Positions 33,413 through 42,530 of a stretch of 64,000 bases of DNA are shown here, piece by piece. The notes beneath the pieces are model-generated. The model ran no database searches and was not told the origin of the DNA. It saw only the letters and a list, made by a program, of their open reading frames with translations. Source of the DNA: Collinsella sp. An2 (GTDB taxonomy: Bacteria > Actinomycetota > Coriobacteriia > Coriobacteriales > Coriobacteriaceae); assembly GCF_002160065.1 (NCBI RefSeq), contig NZ_NFJW01000009.1:1-64000 (forward strand), written 5' to 3'. Numbering within the stretch: position 1 is the stretch's first letter; every line of letters begins with the position of its first letter. A program made the position numbers and the translations under genes.

Positions 33413-34471
33413 ATGGCACGGCCGCGCTTCGAGGCACATGGGATATCGCCGGGCACCCTGTATCGGATGCAGGACCATACGCAGAGCGATCGCAAGACGC
33501 TCGCCGTAGTCTTCTGCATCGCCGCGGCGGTCATCCTGTGCGGCGTGATGCTCGCCCGCGTGCTGCCAGCGTCTGCGGGAGGGGTCGTTGCGGCCGGTAC
33601 CCTTGTGGCTGCGTTCACGGCGGCGGCAGCGGCGGCCCGCGCCCTCCTGCGTCCGCGCCGGCGCGCCTGTGCCAGCGTGCTGCCCCAGGTCATGAGCGAG
33701 CTGTATCCCGACTTCTCCTTCGACGCCTCGGCCGGCCCGGACCAGATTCGAGAGCGCCTGCCGCAGCGAGTGCTCAACCTGGTCGATGGCGTCGCGGCAT
33801 ATGAGGGAACGCTCTGTCGACGCACGCCCCAAGGAGACATTCGCATCTATGCGGTCGAGGCGCGCAGCGGCTCGGACGCCACCGGCGCTTTGCGGCAGCA
33901 TCTGGTCTACGAGCTGCGCGCCCCGCTTTCGCTGGCTTCGACGCGCGGCGGCTTCGTCGAGGTGTCCGACCGTCGTCCGTCCTGCGACGGGAGCCTGCGC
34001 GATCGGCTCGCTGCCGCGGCTCAAGGCCTGGCAAGCGATATCGCGACCCTGTTGCCTGGCGAGGCATCGGGCTTCGGCAAGGCTCCGGGCAGCTGGCTGC
34101 ATTTTCGCTCCGACACGCCCGATCGAGCGCACGCCGTGCTCACTGCTTCGGTCATACAGGCGCTTGAGCGCTATTTCGAGACATGCCGGCTTCATGCGCC
34201 CGCCTTGCGGCCCGGCATCGTGGTGTTTGCCGAGAACATGCTCTATGTGGTGGTGCCCGACGCCACGCTTGCCCTGGAAGGAGCGTCCTGGCGCCCGCCG
34301 ACCGAGGCTTCGATCAACGGAAACGCGGCCATGGTCTGCCGCAGGCTCGAGGCGATCGCTGCACTTGCGGCACATATAGACTGCGGGCCGGCCCGCGACG
34401 CGAAAGGCGTCGCCAGACCGACCCGTCTTGTTCCTATGTCGCCGCGCGACCCGTCGCCGGCTCGGCGCTAA
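33413..34471 (+). CDS. Predicted membrane protein of unknown function
   Basis: A 352-aa protein with two hydrophobic segments near residues 30-70 (TLAVVFCIAAAVILCGVMLARVL and AGGVVAAGTLVAAFTAAAAAA) and a soluble C-terminal domain of about 270 residues. The layout recalls DUF3137-type proteins (two N-terminal helices, then a cytoplasmic domain beginning SELYPDFSFD), but I am not certain of that match. The ATG at 33413 follows GGGAGG. A 19-bp tandem duplication spans its stop codon. Its neighbours give no clue to a role. Confidence 0.6.
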   Translation: MARPRFEAHGISPGTLYRMQDHTQSDRKTLAVVFCIAAAVILCGVMLARVLPASAGGVVAAGTLVAAFTAAAAAARALLRPRRRACASVLPQVMSELYPDFSFDASAGPDQIRERLPQRVLNLVDGVAAYEGTLCRRTPQGDIRIYAVEARSGSDATGALRQHLVYELRAPLSLASTRGGFVEVSDRRPSCDGSLRDRLAAAAQGLASDIATLLPGEASGFGKAPGSWLHFRSDTPDRAHAVLTASVIQALERYFETCRLHAPALRPGIVVFAENMLYVVVPDATLALEGASWRPPTEASINGNAAMVCRRLEAIAALAAHIDCGPARDAKGVARPTRLVPMSPRDPSPARR

Positions 34472-34508
34472 GTTCACGGCTCGGCGCTAAGTTCAGCGTG
34501 GAGCCGTG
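34458..34508. terminator. Tandem 19-bp duplication and hairpin between convergent genes
   Basis: CGGCTCGGCGCTAAGTTCA occurs twice in direct tandem (34458-34476 and 34477-34495); the first copy contains the stop codon of the upstream gene. From 34475 a hairpin CACGGCTC-GG-CGCT...AGCG-TG-GAGCCGTG can form, which probably ends transcription from one or both sides. Confidence 0.55.
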
Positions 34509-34545
34509 GACACGCCGGCAGCAGTCCGCGGCGCGTCCCTCTGTG

Positions 34546-37137
34546 CTAGCAGGTGGCGCCGCCCTTGACCTCCTTCTTCAGGATGGCGTCCTTGTCGATA
34601 GGGGCCGTGAGCAGCTTCTCCTGGACATAGTCAAAGCCCAGGCGCGCAATGGTGTCGCTCAGGCGCTCGCCGCTCTTGCCCTCGTCGCGGAAGAACAGGA
34701 TGGCACGCTCAACCACGTCCATGACCTCTTCCTCGCTCGTGAAGATCTTGTCCAGTGCCTGGCCGTGTGCGGTCTTTTTGCCCCAGCGGCCACCGACGTA
34801 GACCTTGTAGCCCTGGCCGCCTTCGGTCACGGCGTCGAACGGGCAGGTGCTAATGCAGCGCCCGCAGTGGTTGCACAGTTCTTCGTCGATTGCGATCTTG
34901 CCGTTCTCGGCAATGTGCGCGTCGCCCATGGGGCAGGATTCGACGACCTGGCAGACCTTGCAGCCGCGGCATGCGCTCGCGTCGATCTGCGGGATGCGCT
35001 GGCCCACGATGCCCAGGTCGTTGAGGTCGGGCTTCACGCACATGTTGGGGCAGCCGCCCACGGCGATTTTGAACTTGTGCGGCAGCTCGACACCGTGGTA
35101 GCCCACATAGAAGCGCTCATGCAGCTTCTCGGAGAGGTCGAAGGTGTCGATGAGGCCGTACTGGCAGGTCGTGCCCTTGCAGCTTACGACGGGCCGCACC
35201 TTGGAGCCGGTGCCGCCGGCATCCAGGCCATGCTCCTGCAGGAAGTCGATGCAGGCGGGAATGTTGTCGTAGGACACGCCTTGAATCTCGAGCGTCAGGC
35301 GCGTGGTCATGGTGACCTCGCCGGAACCAAACTGCTCGCTCGCGTCGGCGACGACCTTCTGCTCGGCTGCGGTGAGCTTGCCGTTGCGCGTGATCACACG
35401 GACGTTGAACACGTCGTCGAAGCGCTTGTCCTGCAGGCAGCCCAGGCCCTTCAGGCGCTTGATCTCGGATGCGGGGAGCTTCTTGCCGCGGCGCGGCACG
35501 CGCACCTCGTTGAAGGTCGCGCCGCCCTCAAGCACCCGCGTGGCGGTGTAGCCCGCGGCCTTAAGACGATTCTGGGCGAAGTAGCCGCGCTTGCCCTTGG
35601 CGCACACAAGCAGCACCTTGGCGTCGCGGTCGATGCCCTCGATGCCGTCCGGCCCAATGCTCGCCAGGTTCACCCAGCGGGCGCCGGGAATCGTGGGCTC
35701 GGGCAGGACGTCGATGACCTCGTAGTCCTTCGCCTCGCCAGCCGCGTACTGCGCGGGGGTGAAGGTCTCAAAGCGGCCGGCAAGCTTGTTTTCCAGGATG
35801 TAGCAGCAGGTCACCAGCGGATGGATCGCCGTCGAGAACGGCGGGGCATAGCTGAAGTCCATGAGGTCGAGGTCTTCGATCGCAAGCTTCTGGTAGATGG
35901 CCACGACCGCGACGTCGCACACCTTGTCGACGGCTCCGGCGCCAAATACCTGCACGCCGAGCATACGGTGGGAGGAGGCGTCGGCGATGAGCTTGATATA
36001 GAAGCTCGAAGCTCCCGGATAGTAATGGGCCTTGTCATCCACGATGGCGACGACGCTTGCGGGCTCGAAGCCGGCTTCACGCGCCTGGCCCTCGGTGAGG
36101 CCGGTGCGTCCGCCGTTGAGTGTGGCCGAAAGCTTCACCACGCCGGTTCCCAAGACGCCGGGATAGGAGGTCGGGGTTCCGGTGAGGGTCTTCGCAAGGG
36201 CGCGCGCAGAGATGTTTGCCGTCGAGCCCATGGCGCTCCACTGGGGCTTGCCGGTGATGGCGTTGCGAACCTCGGCGCAGTCGCCGGCGGCATAGACGTC
36301 GGCGAGGTTGGTCTGCATGTACTCATCGACGAGAATCGTGCCCTTGAACATCTCGATGCCAGAGCCCTCGAGCCATGCGGTCGCGGGGCGGATGCCGATG
36401 GCAAGCACGACGACGTCGGCCGGAAGGGTTCCGTTGGCGCATTCGACGGCCACGGCGCGCGCGGCGGCCTCGCCCTGGCCGGCCTTGATGCCGGAGAGCG
36501 CGCACGAGGTCATGACGCGCATGCCGCCGGCCTTGAGCTGACGCGTCGCCCAGGCGGCCATCTCGGGGTCGAAGGCGTTCGGCATGATTTGCGAGGCGGC
36601 GTCGATGACCGTGACGGCAAGGCCGCGCGCCTGGAGGTTCTCGGCGACCTCGAGTCCGATGAAGCCGGCGCCCACCACGACGGCCTTGCGGCAGGAGCGC
36701 TCCTCAACATAGGAGCGGATGGCCTCGGCGTCGTCGGGGGTGCGGACGCAGAAGACGCCCGCAAGGTCGGTGCCCGGCACCGGGGGCACGAAGGGGGAGG
36801 CACCGGTCGCTATGACGAGCTTGTCGTAGGATTCGGTTCCCGTCGTGCCGTCCGCCCTGCGCACGGAGACGGTTTTCGCCGCCGCATCGAGCCCCGTGGC
36901 CTCGACGCCCGTCTCGACGGACACGCCGGTAAGGCCCTCGTACTTGGCGGGCGTGTTTACGATGAGCTCGTCGCGCGTCTCGATGCTCCCGCCGATGTAA
37001 TAGGGCAGGCCGCAGCCGGCATAGGAGATGTCGGCATCTCGGGTGATGACGCGCACGTCGGCCGTGCGGTCGCAGCGCTTGATCTTGGCTGCCGCCTTGG
37101 TGCCGGCGGCCACGCCGCCGACGATCAGGTACTTCAT
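34546..37137 (-). CDS. CoA-disulfide reductase / rhodanese / siroheme-FeS reductase fusion
   Basis: An 863-aa fusion. Residues 1-445 are an FAD/NAD(P)H oxidoreductase of the CoA-disulfide/persulfide reductase type, with the single redox cysteine in SYAGCGLPYYIG. Residues 465-550 are rhodanese-like with an intact loop CAKGKRG. Residues 575-710 form a nitrite/sulfite reductase half-domain with siroheme-[4Fe-4S] cysteines (CKGTTC and CPNMC), as in AsrC. About residues 715-790 carry two ferredoxin [4Fe-4S] motifs (CRGCKVCQVVESC and CNHCGRCISTC). It would pass electrons from NAD(P)H to a sulfur substrate. The nearby precorrin-2 dehydrogenase supplies siroheme. Persulfide, polysulfide or sulfite reduction is inferred. 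Confidence 0.88.
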   Translation of the reverse strand: MKYLIVGGVAAGTKAAAKIKRCDRTADVRVITRDADISYAGCGLPYYIGGSIETRDELIVNTPAKYEGLTGVSVETGVEATGLDAAAKTVSVRRADGTTGTESYDKLVIATGASPFVPPVPGTDLAGVFCVRTPDDAEAIRSYVEERSCRKAVVVGAGFIGLEVAENLQARGLAVTVIDAASQIMPNAFDPEMAAWATRQLKAGGMRVMTSCALSGIKAGQGEAAARAVAVECANGTLPADVVVLAIGIRPATAWLEGSGIEMFKGTILVDEYMQTNLADVYAAGDCAEVRNAITGKPQWSAMGSTANISARALAKTLTGTPTSYPGVLGTGVVKLSATLNGGRTGLTEGQAREAGFEPASVVAIVDDKAHYYPGASSFYIKLIADASSHRMLGVQVFGAGAVDKVCDVAVVAIYQKLAIEDLDLMDFSYAPPFSTAIHPLVTCCYILENKLAGRFETFTPAQYAAGEAKDYEVIDVLPEPTIPGARWVNLASIGPDGIEGIDRDAKVLLVCAKGKRGYFAQNRLKAAGYTATRVLEGGATFNEVRVPRRGKKLPASEIKRLKGLGCLQDKRFDDVFNVRVITRNGKLTAAEQKVVADASEQFGSGEVTMTTRLTLEIQGVSYDNIPACIDFLQEHGLDAGGTGSKVRPVVSCKGTTCQYGLIDTFDLSEKLHERFYVGYHGVELPHKFKIAVGGCPNMCVKPDLNDLGIVGQRIPQIDASACRGCKVCQVVESCPMGDAHIAENGKIAIDEELCNHCGRCISTCPFDAVTEGGQGYKVYVGGRWGKKTAHGQALDKIFTSEEEVMDVVERAILFFRDEGKSGERLSDTIARLGFDYVQEKLLTAPIDKDAILKKEVKGGATC

Positions 37138-37378
37138 GCAGATCCCCTCTCATGTCTGTGCGCCGCGCGGGCGCAACGTCTACCTCCATGGTAGGGCTGT
37201 CTGGGCTGGGCCGCATCGTGTTTTACGGCGACGGGTGAAGAATACCCGCGGAGGGGTTCTTTGCCGGCGCCTCACTCCGTCGAATGCCCGTTGTGCGAGA
37301 ATGATGCCGAAGGGCGATCAGCGTATCTTCGACGGCCGGCGTGCGGCGAGGATGCGCATCAAGCGAAAAGAGGGGGCC

Positions 37379-37471
37379 ATGGCGTTCGTGTATTCTGCCG
37401 GCTGCGGCGCAGCCGAGCTCATCGCAGGCGAGCGCGCGGACAGCGCCCTCGAGAACGCGGGGAGACGCTGA
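37379..37471 (+). CDS. Possible 30-aa small protein coupled to siroheme gene
   Basis: A short frame starting with ATG after GAGGGGG encodes about 30 residues (MAFVYSAGCGAAELIAGERA, then DSALENAGRR). Its TGA overlaps the ATG of the precorrin-2 dehydrogenase gene (TGATG), a strong sign of translational coupling. No family is recognised. It may be a true small protein or only a translation-enhancing leader. Confidence 0.4.
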   Translation: MAFVYSAGCGAAELIAGERADSALENAGRR

Positions 37472-37944
37472 TGGACACGCCCTCGCGGTTTCCGCTGTTT
37501 GTCGACCTGACCTGCGCACGGTGCCTCGTGGTGGGCGCCGGCTCTGTGGGGCGTCGCCGTGCGAAGGCGCTGGCTTGCCATGGTGCCTGGGTGACGGTGG
37601 TCGACCCCAAGGCCGCCGCGGGGCAGGCGGACGAGGCCGCACCAGGTCGCATTGACGTCAAGGCGCGCACCTATCGTTTGGGGGACGAGGGCGGATGCCG
37701 GCTCGTCGTGGCGGCGACAAACGACCGGGCGGTGAACCTTCTGGTGGGGCAGCGTTGTCGCGCGGCGGGTATCCCGGTCTCGGTTGCCGACGCGCCGGGT
37801 GAGTGCACGTTTTTCTTCCCGGCGCTCTGTGAGGGGGCGGGGCTTACCGTGGGCGTGGTTTCGCGCACGGGCGACCACAGGCTTGTCGCCCGCGCCGCAC
37901 GGGCCATTCGCTCGCTGCTGGCAGACCTTGACCGTCGCGCGTGA
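37471..37944 (+). CDS. Precorrin-2 dehydrogenase / sirohydrochlorin ferrochelatase family
   Basis: A 157-aa protein of the CysG N-terminal/Met8 type, which oxidises precorrin-2 to sirohydrochlorin and may insert iron to give siroheme. The NAD site VVGAGSVGRRRAKAL is followed by the typical VVAATNDRAVNLLVGQRCRAAGIPVSVADAPGECTFFFPA. It is shorter than Met8 (about 270 aa) and lacks most of the C-terminal dimerisation region, as in many anaerobes. It lies divergent from the siroheme-domain fusion gene, its likely client. Confidence 0.85.
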   Translation: MDTPSRFPLFVDLTCARCLVVGAGSVGRRRAKALACHGAWVTVVDPKAAAGQADEAAPGRIDVKARTYRLGDEGGCRLVVAATNDRAVNLLVGQRCRAAGIPVSVADAPGECTFFFPALCEGAGLTVGVVSRTGDHRLVARAARAIRSLLADLDRRA

Positions 37945-38078
37945 CGGCGCTTTCGGCGGGTGTCGCTCAGGCAGGCGCGTTGTCGTGCAGATTTGATGCG
38001 AACGAGCTGGTCGGCTGGGTATAACAAATCCAATACGCCGCCGGTTGACGGTGAGTCAATCGTCGAGAGGAAGTTCGC

Positions 38079-38780
38079 ATGGCATATATAAATGTCATCG
38101 ATGAGTGCAAGCGCTACCAAAGCGGCCCCGACGTCATCGCTGCTAACGACCACGTCTCGTTTGAGGTCGAGCGGGGAGAGCTCGCCATCGTGCTTGGCCC
38201 GTCGGGGGCCGGCAAGTCGACCCTCCTCAACATCCTGGGCGGCATGGACACCTGCGACGAGGGTTCGGTCTGCGTCGACGGACGCGACGTCGCCCGCCTG
38301 TCTCCGCGTGAGCTCACGCGGTATCGCCGCACGGACGTAGGGTTTGTCTTTCAGTTCTACAACCTTGTCCAGAACCTTTCGGCTTTGGAGAACGTCGAGC
38401 TTGCGGCCGAGATTGCGCCCGACGGGCTCGACGCCGAGGATGTGCTGCGCACCGTGGGGCTCGAGGCTCGCATGGACAACCTTCCCTCGCAGCTTTCCGG
38501 CGGGGAGCAGCAGCGCGTGGCCATCGCCCGCGCCGTGGCGAAGAACCCTAAGGTGCTGCTTTGCGATGAGCCGACCGGCGCGCTTGACTACAGGACGGGC
38601 AAGCAGATTCTCAAGCTGTTGCAGGACATGAGCCGGCTTCACGGGGCGACGACGATCATCGTGACCCACAACGCCGCCATTGCCGCCATCGCCGACCGCG
38701 TGATCCACATGCGCGACGGAGCCGTCACCGGCGTGAAGCGCAACCCCAGCCCTCGTCCTATCGACGAGATCGAGTGGTAG
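38079..38780 (+). CDS. ABC transporter ATP-binding protein, MacB/LolD type
   Basis: A 233-aa ATPase: Walker [12 protein letters not shown]-loop [14 protein letters not shown], signature [15 protein letters not shown], Walker [13 protein letters not shown] and switch VTHN. It pairs with the giant FtsX-like permease 9 nt downstream. Together they form a type VII (MacB-like) system that works by mechanotransmission rather than by classical transport. GAGAGGAAG lies before the ATG. Confidence 0.92.
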   Translation: MAYINVIDECKRYQSGPDVIAANDHVSFEVERGELAIVLGPSGAGKSTLLNILGGMDTCDEGSVCVDGRDVARLSPRELTRYRRTDVGFVFQFYNLVQNLSALENVELAAEIAPDGLDAEDVLRTVGLEARMDNLPSQLSGGEQQRVAIARAVAKNPKVLLCDEPTGALDYRTGKQILKLLQDMSRLHGATTIIVTHNAAIAAIADRVIHMRDGAVTGVKRNPSPRPIDEIEW

Positions 38781-38789
38781 GAGGTGGGA

Positions 38790-41700
38790 ATGGAAACGTC
38801 TGCTCCTGTGCGCCGTCGCGGCACAAAGCATATGCTCTGGCGCGATATTCGCCGAACGGTCGGAAGGTCGCGCGGCCGCTTCGTGTCCATCGTGCTCCTC
38901 ATGGCGCTGGGCTCCTTTGCGCTCGTGGGGCTCAAGGCGGCGGGCCCCGATATGCGCGCGACCGGCGAGCGCTACTTCGACACGTACAACGCCGCCGACC
39001 TCACGGTGATCGCCAGCATGGGCATCGACGATGACGACGAAGCGGCCATCGACCAGGCAAGCGGCGTTGAGCAGGTGGAGTATGGCTACCTGAAGGACAT
39101 GGTGATTTCGGGGACTATTGACGCCGTGCGCGTGTACTCGCAGCCGGAGGAGATCTCGCGCGTCGAGGTCGCCTCGGGGAGGCTTCCCCGGAGCGTTGAC
39201 GAGATCGCCGTATCCCCGACTGTGGCGGAGGAGCACTCCGTGGGGTCGGTCATAGCGTTTGACGAGGAGCCCGACATCTCGGGCGCCGACGCGCTGGTGC
39301 GCCATGAGTTCACCGTGGTGGGCGTCATCAATTCGCCCGAGGTGATCTCGAAGGTCAACATGGGCCAGACCCAGACGGGCACGGGGAACCTCTTTGGGCT
39401 TGCTGTGGTCGCTCCTGACGCGTTTTCCGTTGACTACCACATGATTGCACGGCTGAGATTTAGCGACACCATGGGGCTCGACCCGTATTCCCAGGAGTAT
39501 CTCGATCGCGTCGCGGCCCATAAGGAGGAGCTGGAGGAGCTGCTTGCCAACCAGCCGCAGCATCGCTACGAGACGGTGGCATCGTCGTTTGACGAGAGCA
39601 TCGCGAGCGGTCAGCAGCAGCTGGACGAGGCCCGCTCGACGCTCTCCGACACGGCAGATGAGCTGGCACGGGCCGCATCCGAGCTCGAGGAGGGCCGCGC
39701 GCAGATTGCGGCGGCGCAGCAGGAGGTCGATGCAGCCCCGGCGCAGCTCGCTGCGGGGCGGGATGCGCTCGACGCCTCGTGGGAGATTCTCACGGCGTCA
39801 GCCCCCGAGCTGGCCCAGGCGCGCGAGCAGCTTGCCCAGGGCAAAGACACGCTTGAGCGGTCGGCGCGCGAGCTGCAGGCGGCGCGCGACGAGCTGGCGC
39901 GCCAGCAGGCGGCCTATGACGAAGCTGTAGCGCCTGTGGACGAGGCTCAGGCCCAGATCGACGCGTCGCGCTCACAGCTGAACGAAGGACTGAGTCGCTT
40001 TGAGGGCGCGGTTGCCTCTGCGCAGCAGGCGGTGGACGGCCTTGCGGTCCAGGTGGCTGCGGCAAAGGAGCGGCTCGACGAGATCGACCGGCAGCTTGCT
40101 GCGCTCGACCCGGCGGACGCGAGCTACGACGAGGCCCGCCAGGAGCTCGAGGGTCAACGCGACGCATGCGCAGCGCAGCTTGATGAGCTTGAACAGTCGC
40201 AGGCTCAGGCGCAAGAGGCGCTCGATGCCGCCCTCGCCGCGCGCGAATCGTTCCTTTCGGTCGACGCCACTCCCGGAGACGGCGTCGACGACGGAGGCTA
40301 TACCGCGTGCTTGGCCGCGCTCGACGCGAAGCAGGAGCAGGTCGATGCCCTGCGCGCGCAGCTGCAGCCGGCCAAAGACGAGCTCGCTGCCGCCGCGGCG
40401 CTGATCGATGAGGCGCAGGGGCGCTATGACGCGGGTGCCGCCGCCTATGAACAAGCGCTTGGAGCCTATCAGGTAAACGCCGCTTCCTATGAGGAGGGGC
40501 TTGCTGCCTGGCAGGCGGGGGTCCAGGAGCTTGCCGCCAAGACGGGCGCCTACGAGCAGGCGCGCGCCCAGCTGGCGCAGGCCCGGGAGCTGCTGGCTCA
40601 AAACGAGCAGACGTACGAGGATGGTCGCGCGGCCTACGAGGAAGCCCTGCCTGCGGCGCAGCAGACCATCGACGATGCCGAGGCGGACCTTGCCGCGGCG
40701 CGCGACGCGCGCGACAGCCTGGAAGTCCCGACCTACGCCGTCTATAACCGGCGCGAGATTCCGGGCGCCGAGGGCTATACCATCTATGCCACGATTTCGG
40801 AAATCGTGGATTCTCTCGCCAACATCTTCCCGTTTTTCCTGTATTTCGTCGCGGCGCTGGTGACCTTTACCACCATGACACGCATGGTGGACGAGGAGCG
40901 CGTGGGCGCCGGGACCCTGAAGGCGCTTGGATACGACGACGCCGACGTCATGAAGAAGTTCGCGTTCTATGGCGGTGTCGCAGGACTTGTGGGTACGGTC
41001 ATCGGCATCGTGGCGGGGCACACGCTGCTGCCGCTCATCGTCTGGGCGGCCTATGCGCACGCCTATACGCTGCCGGTCATCGAGCTCCATATTCATCCAG
41101 GCGTGACCGTGCTCGCGCTTGCGTTCGCCTTCATTGCGGCGGTTCTGCCCGCCATGGTCGCCGCGAAGCACGAGGTGCGCGAGAAGCCTGCGAGCCTGCT
41201 GCTTCCCAAGGCGCCCGCCGCCGGCTCGACGATTCTGCTCGAGCGCATTCCCTTGATCTGGCGCCGGCTGTCCTTTACGCACAAGGTGACGGCGCGCAAC
41301 CTCTTTCGCTACAAGCGCCGCGCACTTATGACCATCGTGGGTGTGGCCGGGGCGGCATCGCTGCTCTTCTGTGGGTTTGCGGTCCAGCATTCCATCTCGG
41401 GCATCGGCGACCGGCAGTTCGGCGAGCTCATCGGCTACGACCTTATCGTGGCGGAGCGCGGGCATGTGACCGATGCCGAGGATGCCCAGGTCCAAGATGC
41501 CCTCGCCGACGATGCGGTGGCCGACAGCTCGGCGATTCGCTATGAATCGCTCACCAAGGTCGCCGGCAGCAAGGGCGACACACAGTCCATCACCCTGTTG
41601 GTGCCTCGGGACGTAGAGGCCTTCACGCAGTACCTCACCATTCAAAACCGTGTAACGGGGGAGCGCCTCGACCTGCCGGCGTCGGGAGCGGTCATCTCGG

Positions 41701-42416
41701 AGCGGCTGGCAACGCTGACCGGCACCGACGTGGGCGACCTGTTCACGTTCGTCGACGGGGACGGGGTCGAGCGCAGCGTCCGTATCGTCGGCATCTGCGA
41801 GATGTACGTGACGCACTTCATGTTTATGAGCGCCGATGCCTATCGGGAGGTGTTTGGCCAGGAACCCTCGCCGAATGCCTATGTGGCGACGCTGGCAGAC
41901 GGCAGCATCGAGAACACTGAGGTCCAGGCGGCGCGGTTCATGGAGCTTCCAGGCGTGGCGGGCGTGGTGCAAAACACCATGTATATCAACCAGGTGAACA
42001 TCATCGTCCGGTCGCTCAACATGATCATGACTGTGCTGATCGGCATTGCGTCGGGGCTTGCGGTGGTGATTCTCTACAACCTGGTGACCATCAACGTCTC
42101 GGAACGTATTCGCGAGCTTTCGACCATCAAGGTGCTTGGGTTCCGTCCGCGCGAAGTGACCATGTACATCTACCGCGAGACGATTCTGCTCTCGATCATC
42201 GGCGTGCCGCTGGGCTGGGCGCTGGGCCGGCTGTTGCAGCTCTATATCATCACCGCGGTGCCTCCCGAGGAGACCATGTTCAACCCTGCGTGCGGCGTGC
42301 TCGCCTTCGTGGTGCCCACGCTGGTGATCGCCGCCGTCGTGGCCCTGCTGTACCTGGCGGTCGACCGCCGCCTGCGCCGCGTCGACATGCTCGAAGCGTT
42401 GAAGTCGGTCGACTGA
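38790..42416 (+). CDS. FtsX-like permease with large extracytoplasmic coiled-coil domain
   Basis: A 1208-aa permease. Helix 1 is near residue 30. An extracytoplasmic domain follows, including about 400 residues (roughly 250-650) of Ala/Glu/Gln-rich coiled coil with repeats such as AREQLAQGKDTLERSARELQ. FtsX helices lie near residues 675-790, a second extracellular domain near 855-1050, and three helices at the C-terminus. The ATG at 38790 follows TAGGAGGTGG; the ORF-track GTG is 6 nt upstream. Relatives drive cell-wall hydrolases or export peptides. The coiled coil could reach across the peptidoglycan. Function inferred only. Confidence 0.88.
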   Translation: METSAPVRRRGTKHMLWRDIRRTVGRSRGRFVSIVLLMALGSFALVGLKAAGPDMRATGERYFDTYNAADLTVIASMGIDDDDEAAIDQASGVEQVEYGYLKDMVISGTIDAVRVYSQPEEISRVEVASGRLPRSVDEIAVSPTVAEEHSVGSVIAFDEEPDISGADALVRHEFTVVGVINSPEVISKVNMGQTQTGTGNLFGLAVVAPDAFSVDYHMIARLRFSDTMGLDPYSQEYLDRVAAHKEELEELLANQPQHRYETVASSFDESIASGQQQLDEARSTLSDTADELARAASELEEGRAQIAAAQQEVDAAPAQLAAGRDALDASWEILTASAPELAQAREQLAQGKDTLERSARELQAARDELARQQAAYDEAVAPVDEAQAQIDASRSQLNEGLSRFEGAVASAQQAVDGLAVQVAAAKERLDEIDRQLAALDPADASYDEARQELEGQRDACAAQLDELEQSQAQAQEALDAALAARESFLSVDATPGDGVDDGGYTACLAALDAKQEQVDALRAQLQPAKDELAAAAALIDEAQGRYDAGAAAYEQALGAYQVNAASYEEGLAAWQAGVQELAAKTGAYEQARAQLAQARELLAQNEQTYEDGRAAYEEALPAAQQTIDDAEADLAAARDARDSLEVPTYAVYNRREIPGAEGYTIYATISEIVDSLANIFPFFLYFVAALVTFTTMTRMVDEERVGAGTLKALGYDDADVMKKFAFYGGVAGLVGTVIGIVAGHTLLPLIVWAAYAHAYTLPVIELHIHPGVTVLALAFAFIAAVLPAMVAAKHEVREKPASLLLPKAPAAGSTILLERIPLIWRRLSFTHKVTARNLFRYKRRALMTIVGVAGAASLLFCGFAVQHSISGIGDRQFGELIGYDLIVAERGHVTDAEDAQVQDALADDAVADSSAIRYESLTKVAGSKGDTQSITLLVPRDVEAFTQYLTIQNRVTGERLDLPASGAVISERLATLTGTDVGDLFTFVDGDGVERSVRIVGICEMYVTHFMFMSADAYREVFGQEPSPNAYVATLADGSIENTEVQAARFMELPGVAGVVQNTMYINQVNIIVRSLNMIMTVLIGIASGLAVVILYNLVTINVSERIRELSTIKVLGFRPREVTMYIYRETILLSIIGVPLGWALGRLLQLYIITAVPPEETMFNPACGVLAFVVPTLVIAAVVALLYLAVDRRLRRVDMLEALKSVD

Positions 42417-42436
42417 TAGACGGCCTATATACGGAA

Positions 42437-42480
42437 CATCCCCCGAGGGATCGCCATGCTGGCAGCTCCCCCGGGGGATG
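42437..42480. terminator. Hairpin terminator between convergent genes
   Basis: CATCCCCCGAGGGA and TCCCCCGGGGGATG form a 14-bp stem with one mismatch, and an inner GCC-ATGCT-GGC extends it. It separates the FtsX-like gene from the convergent exonuclease gene. Confidence 0.65.
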
Positions 42481-42530
42481 GCGCTTTGTAGGGCCGTAGG
42501 GCCGTTTGTCGCGCGTCCGTTCCCGTCTTG

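Noticed and set aside
34183-37194. 1003-codon ORF opposite the CoADR fusion
   Set aside because: Mirror frame of a long GC-rich gene with Ala/Gly/His-rich low complexity. The minus-strand protein has clear FAD, rhodanese and Fe-S motifs.
39972-41972. 666-codon ORF antisense to the FtsX-like gene
   Set aside because: Arg/Leu/Gly-rich shadow without domains; the permease frame is well supported.
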